A DNA stretch of 64,000 bases from Heliocidaris erythrogramma (taxonomy: Eukaryota; Echinodermata; Echinoidea; Camarodonta; Echinometridae). Both the position numbers and the translations under genes were made by a program. The notes under the pieces were generated by a model. That model was not told the origin of the DNA. It saw nothing but the letters and a program-made list of their open reading frames with translations, and ran no database searches. Location: positions 10,618,974 to 10,682,973 of the forward strand of contig CM046853.1 in assembly GCA_025617745.1 (NCBI GenBank), read 5' to 3'. Below are positions 12,324-25,207 of the stretch, piece after piece. Position 1 is the stretch's first letter, and each line of letters begins with the position of its first letter.

Positions 12324-15094
12324 TGCTAATAAAAGTTTGACTTTATGACTAAAAGTGATTTTTTGTGGTCATTATTGCATGATGACGTTAAATGAAATTA
12401 AACCAAGTACTATTTCGTATTTGAAAATGTGAAATATTTAGATGTGGCAATTTTCCTATTGTATTTTCTTGGTTCATCGACGCGTCTCGAATAACCTTCG
12501 TTCCATCTTATTTTCTGTCATACACTGTCATGATGTTGATCTGTTGTAGTGGTCATGCAGGATATCTTGACGACTTACGATTGCCTTCATTAACATTAAC
12601 ATTACCGGTTGTCTTTGAAACGATATGACAATATATGGCACTGTGAACTGAAAAAAAATAATGGTTTGTAGATATCTTTCAGGCAGTTGAATTAAAGTCT
12701 GCCCGCATATAATGTACTATCTCCGAGTTGCTTCACATGTTGGATCCCAGACCTTAGTCGAGTGACTTAAAATTTGAAGAAAAATAACCTAATTACACAT
12801 TTAGTATTTCCAAAAAGAATTTTGTTGAGATCAGTATTTACTTTAGTCAATATTTTCCAATTTGTGAGCTCTCTGAAGATCCATGAAATATGATAAATTC
12901 CTACATGAATATAACCAAGAAAATGACATTTCCTGGGTAAAAAAAAAAAGAAGAAGAAAGAAAACCTGCGTGCACATCGGCGTGCACACCGGCGTGCACA
13001 CCTCAATAGATTTCATTTTGCCGCTCGTATTATGTGTACTTGCTGCATCACACAAATGATTGTATATTTGAGTTCGCCATATATTATTTGACTATTTGAT
13101 TATATTTATTGTACATATTATATCTGTAAATACATTATACTGAGACATTTGGGAATATTCTGTGTCATATGAGAAGCCACAATAACATCTTAACTTATAT
13201 TTTTTATATAATAAAAATATGTATTAGAGTATTCTATGAGGAATTTGCTGCGTTTACTTTATAAATTCGCTATTTAAAAAATGTAACTGAAATAAAATAA
13301 GGAGTGTAATAATCATCTGAAAATACGTTTGCTTATGATTAATGAACTTCTTCTTCTTCTTCTTCTTATTGAACTAGGTGGCGCTTGTCATTCAGTTTAC
13401 GCCAACATTAACGTCATATATTACGTTTCATTCGCCTTTCACAAACTCTAAAGGAAAGGCATTATGCAATTTCATTGCGAAGAGGGTACTTTCCCTCATA
13501 TCCGTTTATGAAGACAAATAATACATAGGGAATTGTCTAATTTTCAATTAGTTGCAGATAATATGATTATTGTTTAGAAAAAATCGGACGAAAGAAAATT
13601 GCATGAGATGTTAGTTTTTGATATCGAAAGGATATGATTGTGACGATTTTATTTGCTTTCACCTGCATGGAGTAACATGATCGTTATGTCTTTCTTTTTT
13701 ATATTCATTTACCGTTATCGCTAAATATTTTCACATCAGAAAAATATGGGTATATACTAGTTGTATTTGCTTTGTTGATATATTGCTCGTGATTTTTTTA
13801 AATTTTAATTAAAGGAGATGTCCAGGAATAAAATAACTTTCTTTCAGCAGAAGCAGAAAAATAAGACAAACGGAACAAAAAAGTTTGAGGAAAATCGGAC
13901 AACTAATAAGAAAGTTATGACATTTTAATGACATGAAAAGCTGGTGAAATCAATGAAAATCACTAAACAAACTGGCAACTTGATTATGAGTATGTGACGT
14001 CATGGGTACACTACTAACTATTTATTGTTTATATTAATACTTAAAAAAAAAACAATTTACTAGGCTAATAATATGATTCCTTCATAACTAAAACCAAGTT
14101 ATATCTTTATATTTATATATTTTTGTATGTATACACCTTCACAGAATATTTCATGAACTAAAATTCTGTTGTAAGCAAGTTATTTTTTGTCTACACTTCC
14201 CCTTTCATGTTGGAGAAACGAACTGATCTAATGTAAATGCAATGTGTTTATACACACATATTGATTTGTAAGTATAGCATAATTATTTTCGCATTTTGGG
14301 ATTATGATATATCTTGCTAGCAATTATAACGCCCACATAGTGGACAAGGTGATTATAGCAATGTTTATATCTAAATGATCTGACAATCAGCTAAAAAAAA
14401 AGTGCAGACCTATCCAAAAAAAAAATGTTATTCCCATGCAGGAAATCAACTTTCCGCCGGTTACAAGTTCGAGGCTGCAATTTTGTGATATACACCTCAA
14501 CATTTTGATCAAAATATAAGCCCAGCTATACGCTCCTATAAAGTCGAAGGGGGTTAAAATGTACCTCCCCGAAATAATCAACTCTCAAAACGTGATACTG
14601 GTTATTATTACATTTCTAATCTAGTTACATTCAGTCACCAAAATGCTGAGGCTGAGTATATAGAATAGGCCTTTTCCATTATTAGCCTATAAATGAACAC
14701 AAAGAGGTGGGCATATATATGGTTGTAATTATATTGTAACATTAGAGCGCATATGGATAATTAGTCTATTCTCCTGCTTATAATATCGATTTTTCTTTCA
14801 ACCAGGTTATTTCAGTTATTCATACAACCTTACTCTATAAGATATCCAATGTTCTTTGTTTAAAATTGATTTGTATTTTCAAGAATTTATTCAAATGTGC
14901 AAGCAGATTATCGGGGCTTTTTCTTCAAACTTTTGTTGTAATATATCGGTGAGAGGGGGGAGGGGGAGGGAGGAAAGCAGAAAGTGAGTCAAATGGGATC
15001 GATAGGGGCATATAGTGGAGAAACAGAAAGACGTTGAGAATGAGTGAAAGAGGGAGAGGGGAACATGGGGGAGAGTGGGAGAAAGAAAGGGATA

Positions 15095-15130
<36 letters not shown>

Positions 15131-16827
15131 AAAGAGATGTCTATTTAATAATTAAACAACATGTTAGTGAACATGGTGAAAGAGAGTGACAAATATCTCC
15201 ATCCCACCCTCCAAAATATATATATATTTCTTCTTATTATTATTATGCGCGTCAAAATCTATTCTGTCTGATCCTACTGCCTAGTGATACCTCATAATCT
15301 CGTCATCACCTAATTCTCTCGGGGAAGATTGGGATCATTGCATCCGGCAAGAGCAAATTAGTACACTCGAAAACTTCATGTGGAGTGCCCTTGCATTTCA
15401 GATACTTCATGCAAAAAGAACATTTTGCTCTGCAATCGGAAATTTTTAAATTATAGGCATGTAATTCATCTCTCTTTCATGTTCCCCCTCTCTCCTCCAA
15501 TATTATTGCAGGGGTTTATATTTACCACACTTTCACGTTTTTTTCCAGCAGCCTGTCGTTACTTTTTCGGATTTTTTTGTAATAATCCCCCCCCCCCAAA
15601 AAAAAAATAAATAAATAAAATAAAAAAAAATAAAAAAAAAATCCTGCTCTCTCTCTCTCTCTCTCCCACCTCTTCCTTTCTTACTGCTAGTCTTTTCAAA
15701 GTCTGTCAGTTCTGAGTTTCCTTCAAGCTCTCCCCCTTCCCTCTCTCTTTCACTCACTCATCTGCTTCCTTCTCATAGTTTCTACCTAACTTTCTTTCTC
15801 CTACTTGTACTTCTCATCTCCTTTTCCATCTCGTTCTCATCACAGTCATCTCAGCCTTGAGAAAGACTAGGGATGATACAGCTACTTCTCATGCATTAAT
15901 GTTTCAAAGAATCCAAACACGCATCTGTCATCGGGAATCATACTTCAAAGATATGAAATAGTGATTATTCAACCCAAAATATCTGAACTCACTTCCTTCA
16001 AAAATGTCTTTCATTTTGCTTCACTAGATGCACAATAAAATAGTAGTACCATGCATGTGATGGAAGTGACAAGACAATGATGAATGAAAGGCTTTAGCAG
16101 CAAACTGAAATTAGAAATAAAACATGGGAAATGCACATGTATATAGTTGTTCAAAGTTGGAACACAAAATGGGAAATATAAAATGGACAAGGCCCATCAG
16201 AAACAAGAAATATGCCCTAGCAACAATGAGGGAGCATCACATAAAATATTGGGAGGAAAACTTAGATGGGAAATGAACTGAACAAGAAAAAATTACATTA
16301 CTACAGACCGATATTCAGACAGAAGTTACTTTCATATACTTTCTTTTAATTTCCATCATTACATATGGCACACATATCATTCAGTTTTGAATCATAGAAA
16401 ACTGGATAAATCATGTGTAAATTTACATCTTCATTTCCTTGATGAAATTTGCTTCCCTTATCATGAACTATGAAACACAATAGAGAATAATTCTACCATA
16501 TGTGAAAATATGATTTGCATATATACATTCATAAACTATGACAAGACAAATCAATAACAACAAAAATTGTCCCGGCCTTGAGAATACAGCATGTTGTCAT
16601 CTTGATTAGTAAAAAAAAAAAAAAAAAAAAATTGAATGATGCACATATACATGAAGTGGCACAAATATTTTGCAGTGAGTTTATATTTCTAAGTATTGCA
16701 AACAATGCAACATTATCATGCAAAAATGTACAATGGGAAAGCCTCAGAGCATGATTTCAGTGGATAAGATAGATACCTCATACACATTACTTGACTTACA
16801 TAAACAAATCAAACATTAGCTTTTTAC
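12324..16827. other. Intergenic stretch with simple repeats
   Basis: No exon was recognised. Simple or low-complexity tracts include a short GCGTGCACAC tandem near 12968-13002, CTT repeats near 13349-13367, a GA-rich stretch at about 14950-15127 ending in (GA)n, A/C runs near 15587-15640, and (CT)n at about 15647-15667. A TTAA-flanked MITE end starts at 13813. Confidence 0.5.
13813..14015 (+). mobile_element. Left end of a TTAA-flanked MITE (partial)
   Basis: TTAA (13809-13812) is followed by AGGAGATGTCCAGGAATAA and then an interior that resembles the element at 16832-17356 (a run of AATCGGAC, AAGAAAGTTATGA, a GTGACGTCA-containing stretch). No matching right end was found, so the copy looks truncated and its right limit is approximate. 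Confidence 0.5.
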
Positions 16828-16831
16828 TTAA

Positions 16832-17356
16832 AGGAAAAGTCCACCCTGGTATTAAGTTAATTTGAATAAAAGAAGAAAAATGAGAGAAACAGATTAGTGA
16901 AAGTTTGAGCAAAATCTGATAAGAAATATGAATTTTTGAAGTTGTAATCAATCAAAGACAATTTGGCAACTCTGTGACATATCTTGTGAGCTCCTCTCCG
17001 AAGTGCTCAGTACAGGAAATCTCATGTATTTTCATAGTTTTTGATGAAGGTATATATTTGTTTCACACAGGTTTCATGTAAAAACATATGAGCAATGATT
17101 ATAAGTAAAGGTGGATGTATGATTTAATATTTTCTCTAGAGAAAATGGAATTAATGATTTTTGGAGTACAGGGCAAATGGGAAAGGAGTCTGCAAGATAC
17201 GTCACAGAGTTGCCAATTTGTATTTGATTGATTACAACTTCAAAATTCATAACTTTCTTATTTCTTATCAGATTTCGCTCAAACCTTCAATGACCTGTTT
17301 CTTGAACTTTTTCTGCTTCTTTCAAAACCAACTTTATATCAGGGTGGACTTTCCCT
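16832..17356. mobile_element. TTAA-flanked MITE (Kolobok-like ends)
   Basis: The ends AGGAAAAGTCCACCCTG and CAGGGTGGACTTTCCCT are inverted copies. TTAA lies directly outside both (16828-16831 and 17357-17360). The interior is itself roughly palindromic (AAAATCTGATAAGAAATATG near the left, its near-complement near the right). There is no coding capacity. TTAA duplications occur in piggyBac and Kolobok; the AGGG terminus matches the THAP-carrying element at 36054-37937, so Kolobok is favoured. Confidence 0.75.
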
Positions 17357-17400
17357 TTAAAGAAAAACATATCTTGTTCAGGTGGCAAGAATTATCTACC

Positions 17401-17733
17401 CCTGGGGGTGTTTCATAAAGCTGTTCGTAAAGATACGCACAACTTTACAAATGACTTAAATATGACAAGCCAAATGGGATGCTCAATCTTTTTTAACTGC
17501 ATCAACTAAAGTTGAACTGTTCATATGTAGATTAACATTTTTATTATAACAAACAAACATTTTTAATGCAAAGTGTATTTTTTGCCATAATTCAATTGAG
17601 GTTATTGGAAATACAGTCACACTTTGTTAAAACATCAGGAAAAACTCTGGGCATCCCATCTTGCACTTGACTCAAGTCATTTGTAAAGTCATGCGTAACT
17701 TTACGAACAGCTTTATGAACCCCCCCCCCCCCT
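17401..17733. mobile_element. MITE with TTCATAAAGCTGTTCGTAAA inverted ends
   Basis: The left end (GTTTCATAAAGCTGTTCGTA) is mirrored by TACGAACAGCTTTATGAAC on the right, next to runs of G and C. The inverted homology continues inward (CAAATGACTT on the left, AAGTCATTTG on the right). It is non-coding. Confidence 0.7.
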
Positions 17734-17879
17734 GGTCTACCTATACTAGATGACAATGTTAAAGATCAGTTGCCACATGTAATTAATCAGGTGTGATCGA
17801 CTTATAGATGCACATCTGGAAAAAATCAGTTACACAGACATGGTGATTCAAACAAGGAAAGTGTGGCTCAAATCAGAAT

Positions 17880-18690
17880 AGGAGCAATCTGGATTGAACA
17901 GGTTGATCAATACTACAAAGAAAGAAGATATCTGGATTGAACAGGTTGATCAATACTAGAAAGACAGGAGTAATCTGGATTGAACAGGTTGATCAATTAC
18001 TAGAAAGAGAGAAGTAATCTGGATTGAACTGGTTGATCAATACTAGAAAGACAGGAGTAATATGATTTTTAAAAAGTTGATCAAACCAGGAAAGAAGGCA
18101 ATCTGATTTGAATAAAATGACCAAACTAGAAAGACAGGAGTAATCTGGATTGAACAGGTTGATCAATTACTAGAAAGAGAGAAGTAATCTGGATTGAACT
18201 GGTTGATCAATACTAGAAAGACAGGAGTAATCTGGATTAAATAAGTTGATCAAACCAGGAAAGAAGGCAATCTTATTTGAATAAAATGACCAAACTAGAA
18301 AGACAGGAGTAATCTAGATTGAACAGGTTGATCAATGCCAGAAAGAGAGAAGTAATCTGGACTGAACTGGTTGATCAATACTAGAAAGACAGGAGTAATC
18401 TGGATTAAATAAGTTGATCAAACCAGGAAAGAAGGCAATCTTATTTGAATAAAATGACCAAACTAGAAAGACAGGAGTAATCTAGATTGAACAGGTTGAT
18501 CAATACCAGAAAGAGAGAAGTAATCTGGACTGAACTGGTTGATCAATACTAGAAAGACAGGAGTAATCTGGATTAAATAAGGTGATCAAACCAGAAAAGA
18601 AGGCAATCTGATTTGAATAAAATGACCAAACTAGAAAGACAGGAAGAATATGGATTGAATAGACTGATCAAACCAGACAGACAAAATTAA
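17880..18690. repeat. Higher-order tandem satellite (about 43-bp monomers, about 169-bp units)
   Basis: Monomers of about 40-44 bp built on ATCTGGATTGAACAGGTTGA are tandemly arrayed. From about 17971 they are organised as four-monomer units. The same monomer type recurs at 17971, 18141, 18310, 18478 and, diverged, about 18646, giving periods of 170, 169, 168 and 168 bp. Monomers within a unit differ more than equivalent monomers between units, the mark of higher-order repeat amplification. It is a eukaryotic satellite; there are no unique spacers of CRISPR type. Confidence 0.9.
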
Positions 18691-18924
18691 TTTACATTGA
18701 ACTTCCAAGGGATGTTTTCTTTCCTACAATTCATAAAAACCATACAAGAATTTGCTTAGATAACAAAGAATAAAAAATTGGGATGAACAGATGTATGAAT
18801 CATGCCAGTGAGTATAAGATCTCTTAGATCTATTTTACGAGCGAAGACAATCAACAATAGTACTGGATTTAAGATTAAATATTCCAAATGATGGAAACAA
18901 ATGACTTGATCATCCCAATAACCT

Positions 18925-19071
18925 GGGCCTGTTTCATAAAACTTATTATCAATAACAACTACCACATATCTATGACAAATTTGCTCTCAGCCAATCAGAT
19001 GCAAGTTTTTCAGTAGCTTGTAACTGTTATTGTAACTTGTCATAAATATCAAGTTTTATGAAACAGGGCCC
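18925..19071. mobile_element. MITE with GGGCCTGTTTCATAAAACTT ends
   Basis: The left end GGGCCTGTTTCATAAAACTT (18925) is the reverse complement of the right end near 19051-19071 with one mismatch. A diverged relative is at 49662-49827. Confidence 0.75.
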
Positions 19072-19500
19072 TGATTTGTAAAACGAGAAGTATATTACCC
19101 TAACGTAAATATTTTTTCTTAGTTTTATGAGATGCATATATCTCATGGATACAAAGTATTCAAGTCATATCACCAACATCATATCAGATTCTTTTGGTAC
19201 AAAATGGATTTAGAATAGTACAAAACGCAACAATAAGTTGAAATGAAAGCTTTTAGGAAGACATATATTCAATGTATATCATTATATTATCATTTACACA
19301 TTCCACATAGAATAATCAATACAATGAAGGAGTGAACATGGCATAAAGAGTTACAAGACAATAAACAATAGAAAGAAGAAATTTGTCATAGAAATGACAG
19401 TATCATTTCAATTAATATTCAATTATTTTTAATTTCATTCATATCTTATAAAAATATCTGTTTCAGTCAGAGATAAACCACAATTGTTGGAACATGAAAA

Positions 19501-21548
19501 TCATGGAAAAACAGGGACTGACTCCATGGCCACACTCTCAATTCCACACTCATCAGTACCCCTCAAGATTCTAAAGTACCCTTCTTCACCCCATGATGCA
19601 CCCCAGCTATTCTTCACTGTCCAGAATTTCATTCCAGATGCTTCATCCACCCCATAACCAACCACCAGGACAGCATGGTTGGTCAGCTCAAACGGGTTGA
19701 ACTTCAGCATTGAGTTCTTGACCCCTGTGTGATAATACACGCCCCCTTTGTAGCCAAAAAAGTCATCGTAGACTTCAAAACCAACGGCGATGGGTCCGTT
19801 CTTGACCAGAGCAGAGCGCATGAGTTCTTCGTTGCATGCTCCATAGAAACCCCCAATGTAGTGGTAGTCAGTAGCATAGTAACGGCGGCATCCCTTCTGC
19901 TCCTTACTGCATTTCGAGTCGACTCCTAGATAGGGGTAACAAGACTCCTCCACCAACCCAAAATCCTCAGCATACTTACCAGCCACTAGATAGGCAAACC
20001 CTCCATCACATCCTGTAGAAAAATCACATTCTTGAGACTATAACATTGAAAGAACAGCAAATTCAATTGGCAAAAATGTATATATCAAGACATAATGTAT
20101 TTCTTATACTGGATTTGATAATTGATAATTTAATTTCACATTAATTTTGTTATTTTGACAGTGAAAATCATTCGGCCACAGAGTTTGGACTTCCAAGTCT
20201 CATCTTCAAACAAGATGAATGCGACTGCGTCTCCTATATGCCTCCGCCTAAATTCAGTTGATGGCTCAAATAGTGTGATAACCAGAAGTAAAAAGCCTAC
20301 AATTACATGTTAATTGACCTCCTTGACATTATTTTGACCTCACAACTTATAATCCCAAAGTATGATCACTTTTTCTTGTCCTAGTCATGAATACAACATA
20401 GTTGAGATATGGTGATATCAAAGCTAAAAACACATTAATTTCACTTATAATGACCTCAGTCTGTGACCTGTCACCTTTGACCTACATGAACAAAAATCTC
20501 ATCAGTTTGTTCTCACTATGGTGATGCATACTAGTACCAAGTTTGAAGTAGATGGATATTACCTGCAATTTCAGAATTGACCTCTATGACCTTTGACCTT
20601 TGAACTACATAAGCCCAAAATCTAATTAGATTGTCTTTCTATGGTGATACATATTAGAGCCAAGTTTGAAGTTAATACTTCAAACAAAATTTCAGAAATT
20701 GACCTGTGACCTTAGCCTTACGTACACTTTGATTTGATTAAAATCTAATCAGGTCGTCTTCTTATGGTGATATATACTAGCACTAAGTTTGAAGTTTAAA
20801 CCTCAAATGGTTCTTGAGATATCATGAGAATGAGGCCAACACCTGACATTTCCGAAATTGACCTCTGTGACCTATGACCTTTGACCTACGTACCCCAAAA
20901 TCTAATATGATCATCTTCCTATGGTGATACATACAAGCATCAAGTTTGAAGTTCATACCTCATGCTGTTCTTGAGTTATCGTGAGAACGAGAATGCAGGA
21001 CGGACAACCCGAAAACATAATGCCTGCGGCACCACCTTCGGCAGGCGGAGGCATAAAAAAGAAGACACTCAAGACAATCTGAAATATCTGATTTTGTTTT
21101 CACTAATGAATGAAAAATAATCACTTTATCACATCCTGTATAATCATTTGGCAAACTAGTGAAACTAGATATAGAGGTGTCTATTTAACCAAGCCTCGAA
21201 AGTATGACTCAAGATAACCAAATTTCATATAATTTTCCCTATCTAAAGGTAGATTGGTATCCAGGTAAGAATTTCTTTTGACATAAAAGTAAAAATTTAC
21301 CTTGTGAATATTCACTGCATGCCACCACATCCTGAGGTGCAAAAACTTTCTGGATGGTGTTGTTTGTTGCTATGCGCAGTCTTGCTTCCAGCATCGCCAG
21401 GGAAGCAAAGGAGAAACAGCTTCCACACTGTTCCTGGTTTCTGACAGGTGATACAAAATTCTGGCCATTGACATTCCTCCAGTCAAAAGAATCTGGCAGT
21501 GAGGATGCTGCCTTTGATGTCTCAAACGTGACAGGAGCAGGGTGTGGT
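19501..21548 (-). CDS. Second copy of the two catalytic exons of cathepsin C (alternative 3' cassette or partial duplicate)
   Basis: Two exons on the minus strand: 21548-21301 (248 bp) and 20012-19501 (512 bp, ending in TGA). They encode the mature papain-type peptidase part of dipeptidyl peptidase [13 protein letters not shown], the catalytic-Cys motif [23 protein letters not shown] (catalytic His) and [15 protein letters not shown] (catalytic Asn), ending VPVFP. Lengths and phases equal those of the last two exons of the complete gene at 25208-31034: phase 2 in (A|CCA), phase 1 between, donor CAAG|GTAAAT. No exclusion-domain exons, signal peptide or promoter are visible between 21.6 and 25.2 kb. 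The parsimonious reading is a tandem duplication of the terminal exon pair, usable by alternative splicing from exon 4 of the upstream gene. A separate partial gene or pseudogene is possible, but both frames are intact and catalytic residues conserved. The two cassettes look roughly three-quarters identical in protein. Confidence 0.85.
20205..21056. mobile_element. Inverted-end repeat element with internal tandem units and nuclear-receptor half-sites
   Basis: The ends carry ATGCCTCCGCC (left) and GGCGGAGGCAT (right). The interior has diverged units of about 123-157 bp, each with TATGGTGAT and AAGTTTGAAGT. The direct repeat TGACCTTTGACCT occurs exactly at 20587-20599 and 20875-20887, and with one change at 20471-20483. 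A short relative is at 60671-60885. It lies in the intron between the two exons of the second cathepsin C cassette. Confidence 0.75.
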
Positions 21549-22640
21549 CTATCCAAAAAAAAAGCAACAAGAAACAAACTATAATACATAAAACTTTCAT
21601 TTGTTGGGATGATCATATGTAGTTAAGCTTCTACCAACCTTAAAATTTAGTAGGTAAGCTTTCATGCACTCCTGTGGACTTTCTCTAGCCAAGTGATTTT
21701 TCATGCCAAGTGATTTTTTCAGTTTCATGCTGTCTGGGGCCTTGAGATCACTGGAGCGAAGATAGGTGATACATGGAAGCCTGTGTACTAAATTTTAAGG
21801 TTAGTAGAAGCTGAAACTACAGTACATGTTAGAAACAAGCTAAGATTTTTTCCTCATCACCTATAACCTTAAAGTACATCAGTCAATCAACTTCATACTG
21901 GCATATAAATTATCAAGAACAGAAGCTTGTACAAATAATACACCCATATTCATGAAATATATGTAATAATACTTGTAATGATATTAAATATTTTGTATTA
22001 TTTTGTGATATAATTACATAAAAGAATATTTACTAATTTCAAAACAAATTTCTACATGACAATTCCTTCTCCTTATCAACACTTCTTTAAAAATTGGTTT
22101 CATTAAATGCAATGAATTTTGAATCAAAATGCTACAAACCAGAATTCCATTGAGATATTTAATGCAAAATTTAGATACTGATATTCATGTAAATGTAACA
22201 TCTTAATTATTAAGGTCTGTTTAGCTCATTCTTAAATTGTTATATATGAATTCACATCAACTCTTACTCATCTCATCTTCATTTCTCTCTCTCTCTCTCT
22301 CTTTCTTCTCTACCCCCCTACTCTCTCCAGCCATCTTGTTTCAGTCCAGCAAAGGGCTCATAAATCATTCATGTCAGCCTATTGACAACTTATCAGAAAA
22401 AGAGCAGGATGACATACATGTTTATGTATAATGGGAGTTAGCAAGCCATCACAACTTATAACCGACTTATCCTCTCATCTGTATTTCGCTAAATTTATAC
22501 AAAATCTGCAAAAAAATAGCAAAGAAATACATCACAAAACATGCAATAGGTTCATTCATTAATTTCAATCAAGGTTGATTTATTTCCATATAAAAATATA
22601 CACACATATAAATGTTTAAATCATTTTATAAAAATTGCAC
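21549..22640. other. Non-coding stretch upstream of the second cathepsin C cassette
   Basis: I looked for 5' exons of a second cathepsin C gene here and saw none. The stretch includes a CT run near 22283-22301 and short inverted pieces around 21615-21800 (CTACCAACCTTAAAATTTAG mirrored by CTAAATTTTAAGGTTAGTAG). Confidence 0.5.
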
Positions 22641-22650
22641 GAATAAATCA

Positions 22651-22764
22651 ATTCTTCATTAACTTTCTTATTTCTCATCGGATTTTGCTCAAACGTTCAT
22701 TGATCTGTTTCTTTAATTTTTCTGCTTCTTTTAAAACCAAGTTGATATCAGGATGGACTTCCCT
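22651..22764. mobile_element. Right-end fragment of a TTAA MITE
   Basis: Sequence matching the right part of the element at 16832-17356 (CTTATTTCTCATCGGATTTTGC, then GATATCAGGATGGACTTCCCT) ends at TTAA (22765-22768). The left half is missing. A second TTAA element begins at the same TTAA. Confidence 0.65.
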
Positions 22765-22768
22765 TTAA

Positions 22769-23180
22769 CCCTTTCAAGACAATTGACCACATTTTGTGGT
22801 TTGGCTCAATAACTTTTGATTCAAAGCTCTGAAAAATATACCAGATGCACGAGTAGAAAGAGCAAAAATTTCTGCACACACTATGCCCATTTTTGTTGCA
22901 TGGCCATATTACGTTTGATGCCAGGAATTTAAAAATGTGAATAAGCTTTAAAATCCTTAAATTGGCAACACATTGAGAGGTTCAAAATCCTTGTTTTTTC
23001 AATCAAAATTGGCAATATTTTAACTTTTCGACAAAATTCCTAACCATGTACATGTAATTTCTTTTAAAAAACATTACACGTTATTAGAGCCATGTAGCAC
23101 TAAAAGAAAAATATTATTGACCAATTTGAAAAACAAAATGTTATCAATTTAGCCCTTAAATAATTCCTGTCTTGAAAGGG
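22769..23180. mobile_element. piggyBac-like MITE with perfect ends
   Basis: CCCTTTCAAGACA at the left and TGTCTTGAAAGGG at the right are perfect 13-bp inverted repeats, with TTAA outside both (22765-22768 and 23181-23184). The 412-bp interior is non-coding. CCC ends and TTAA fit piggyBac. Confidence 0.8.
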
Positions 23181-23184
23181 TTAA

Positions 23185-25207
23185 TAAATGTGTATAATAA
23201 CCTAATCCATTATAACCTCCTTTACAGTTGAATAATGACAGCTCCTATAAAAGCAAGAACAAAAAAAGGACTGTGCAGCAACATTCCTACGCCACATACT
23301 TTACCAAGTCTTACATCCTTCAATAGAATTAGATTACGGGTAGATTTACTCACCTGAAAGACAAATTATTCCATGTAACAATATCACCTACTACTTCTAC
23401 TGGAAGTGATCTATTTCAAAAGTATGAAAACCTGTTTGAATTTTATATTGATATTTATATTCCCTCAGGTAGCTGAGTATTACGATGTAAATCATTATTG
23501 ATAATTATTTTAGGAGGCCTTAACCCTTGAGCATCTATATCAACGTGTACCAATAACCTGAAAAAACAATTTGTGTACAGATAGAGTGTATCAAACCAAC
23601 CTCACAGCACTTTACCTGATCTCCTATGGGTTAAAGATTAAGGAGTATGAAGAAAATAAAGGAAAACATAAAACCCCTCACGTGGAATACAACTCCGACT
23701 TCGGTTCCGTACAGGCCCTCATTTGAGAGAGCATGTATGGGGGCATCGACTAGTCTAGTCACAAGTCACAGAATTGTTTAGTCAAGTGTATTCAAATTTG
23801 TAATAACTTTTTATTGAATTAACATTTGAAGCTCATACTTTCAATATAGTATAGCGACATGGAACCCCTAACATACGGTGCAAAATATTTTTGGGCGATT
23901 GGTACCCTTTAAGTGAAATGTTGAAATTCACTTACTGGAAGTTACTCGCCTAATATTTAATAAATCTCAGACTCCTAAGATTCAATCTCAATGTTAACTT
24001 TCATACTACATGTATATCCAGTTTGTAAACAGTTATTTCATTTCATTTCATTTCTTTCACTCTCTTTAAAAAAAACATCAAAATTTATACAATACATATT
24101 TCATAACTTATTGAAGATAAGAAGTGAGGGACTCATAAAAAGCCATGTAGGCTTGTCAAAGATGATTCCCTGAAAATATACATATAGTAATTGAAATTGA
24201 AACATTTTGAACAAGAAACATAGAATGAATATCTTAAACTACGGATAGGACAGATGGATTGAAAAAAGAAAGGGGAGAGGAGAGAAAATGTGATTTCAGA
24301 AGCAAACAATTTTTATACCTTTTACATATTAGCATTTCATATTCTTTGAATTTAATTGACCCTTATATAAACGTTTGAAATGTTGTAATGATTTACATTT
24401 TTTAATGGATTCAGGTAGATCGTTCCATACAAGTGGGCCGTGAAAAAATACAGTGTTTTTAGTAGTACAAGTTCGGTGCAAAGGAAGGTGAAAGTTTTGA
24501 GCAGATCTTGTATCATAATGATGTATTTTACAATTCTGAGTGAAATAATCTTTAAATGCCTTAAATCACTGTAAATCAAAAGTCAAGCCTCGTCCAATTA
24601 GCAAGTCTACTAGGGATAGCTAGTTCATTGAAATGATCTTGCAGCACTGTGAATCATCTTGCAATGAAAAATCCCTGCTGAATTAAAAAACAGTAGTTAA
24701 AAAGGTATTCTAAATACTAGGGATAGCTAGTTCATTGAAATGATCTTGCAGCACTGTGAATCATCTTGCAATGAAAAATCCCTGCTGTATTAAAAAACAG
24801 TAGTTAAAAAGGTATTCTAAATACTAAATCAAACTGGTAAATCCCTAAAGATACCACACACCATATTTAATTGCATAAGATACTCTACTTTTGGTGCCAC
24901 AGCCCATGAAAACTTATAGTGAGTAATGGAAAGAGTGGTTGAGGGAGTTTAGTGAGTAACAGTTTGTGAGATTTTAAACAGAGGTAAATTCAAACACAGT
25001 ACTCTTTCTATTACATTTTGAAGCATATTATGATCAAACATGAAAGTTTTATGGCATTTTTGAATACTTCCTAGTAAGTGAACTGCAATTTGAGAATTGT
25101 GAAAACCTCTAAGGAAAGATTTATATGGCATTTTTTTCATTATTTCATCAACATACATGTATAGCATAAGGCACAAGTCATACACGTACAGTAACTTGTG
25201 TAGTTAT
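23185..25207. other. Intergenic or intronic stretch between the cathepsin C cassettes
   Basis: No exon was seen. If the downstream cassette is spliced from exon 4, this is intronic. It contains the 107-bp tandem duplication at 24609-24822. No canonical AATAAA on the minus strand was noted close to the stop at 25208; variant TATAAA-type signals occur near 25110 and 24316. Confidence 0.4.
24609..24822. repeat. 107-bp tandem duplication
   Basis: The block beginning ACTAGGGATAGCTAGTTCAT is present twice head to tail (24609-24715 and 24716-24822) with only about one difference (CTGAATTAA versus CTGTATTAA). It is a very recent local duplication. Confidence 0.9.

Noticed and set aside
17880-18690. 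CRISPR-like array of regularly spaced repeats
   Set aside because: Monomers abut without unique spacers, vary as a higher-order satellite, and lie in an animal genome with introns and SINEs.
19501-25207. A second complete cathepsin C gene
   Set aside because: Only the two catalytic exons exist. No exclusion-domain, propeptide or signal exons were found between 21.6 and 25.2 kb, so a complete gene is not supported.
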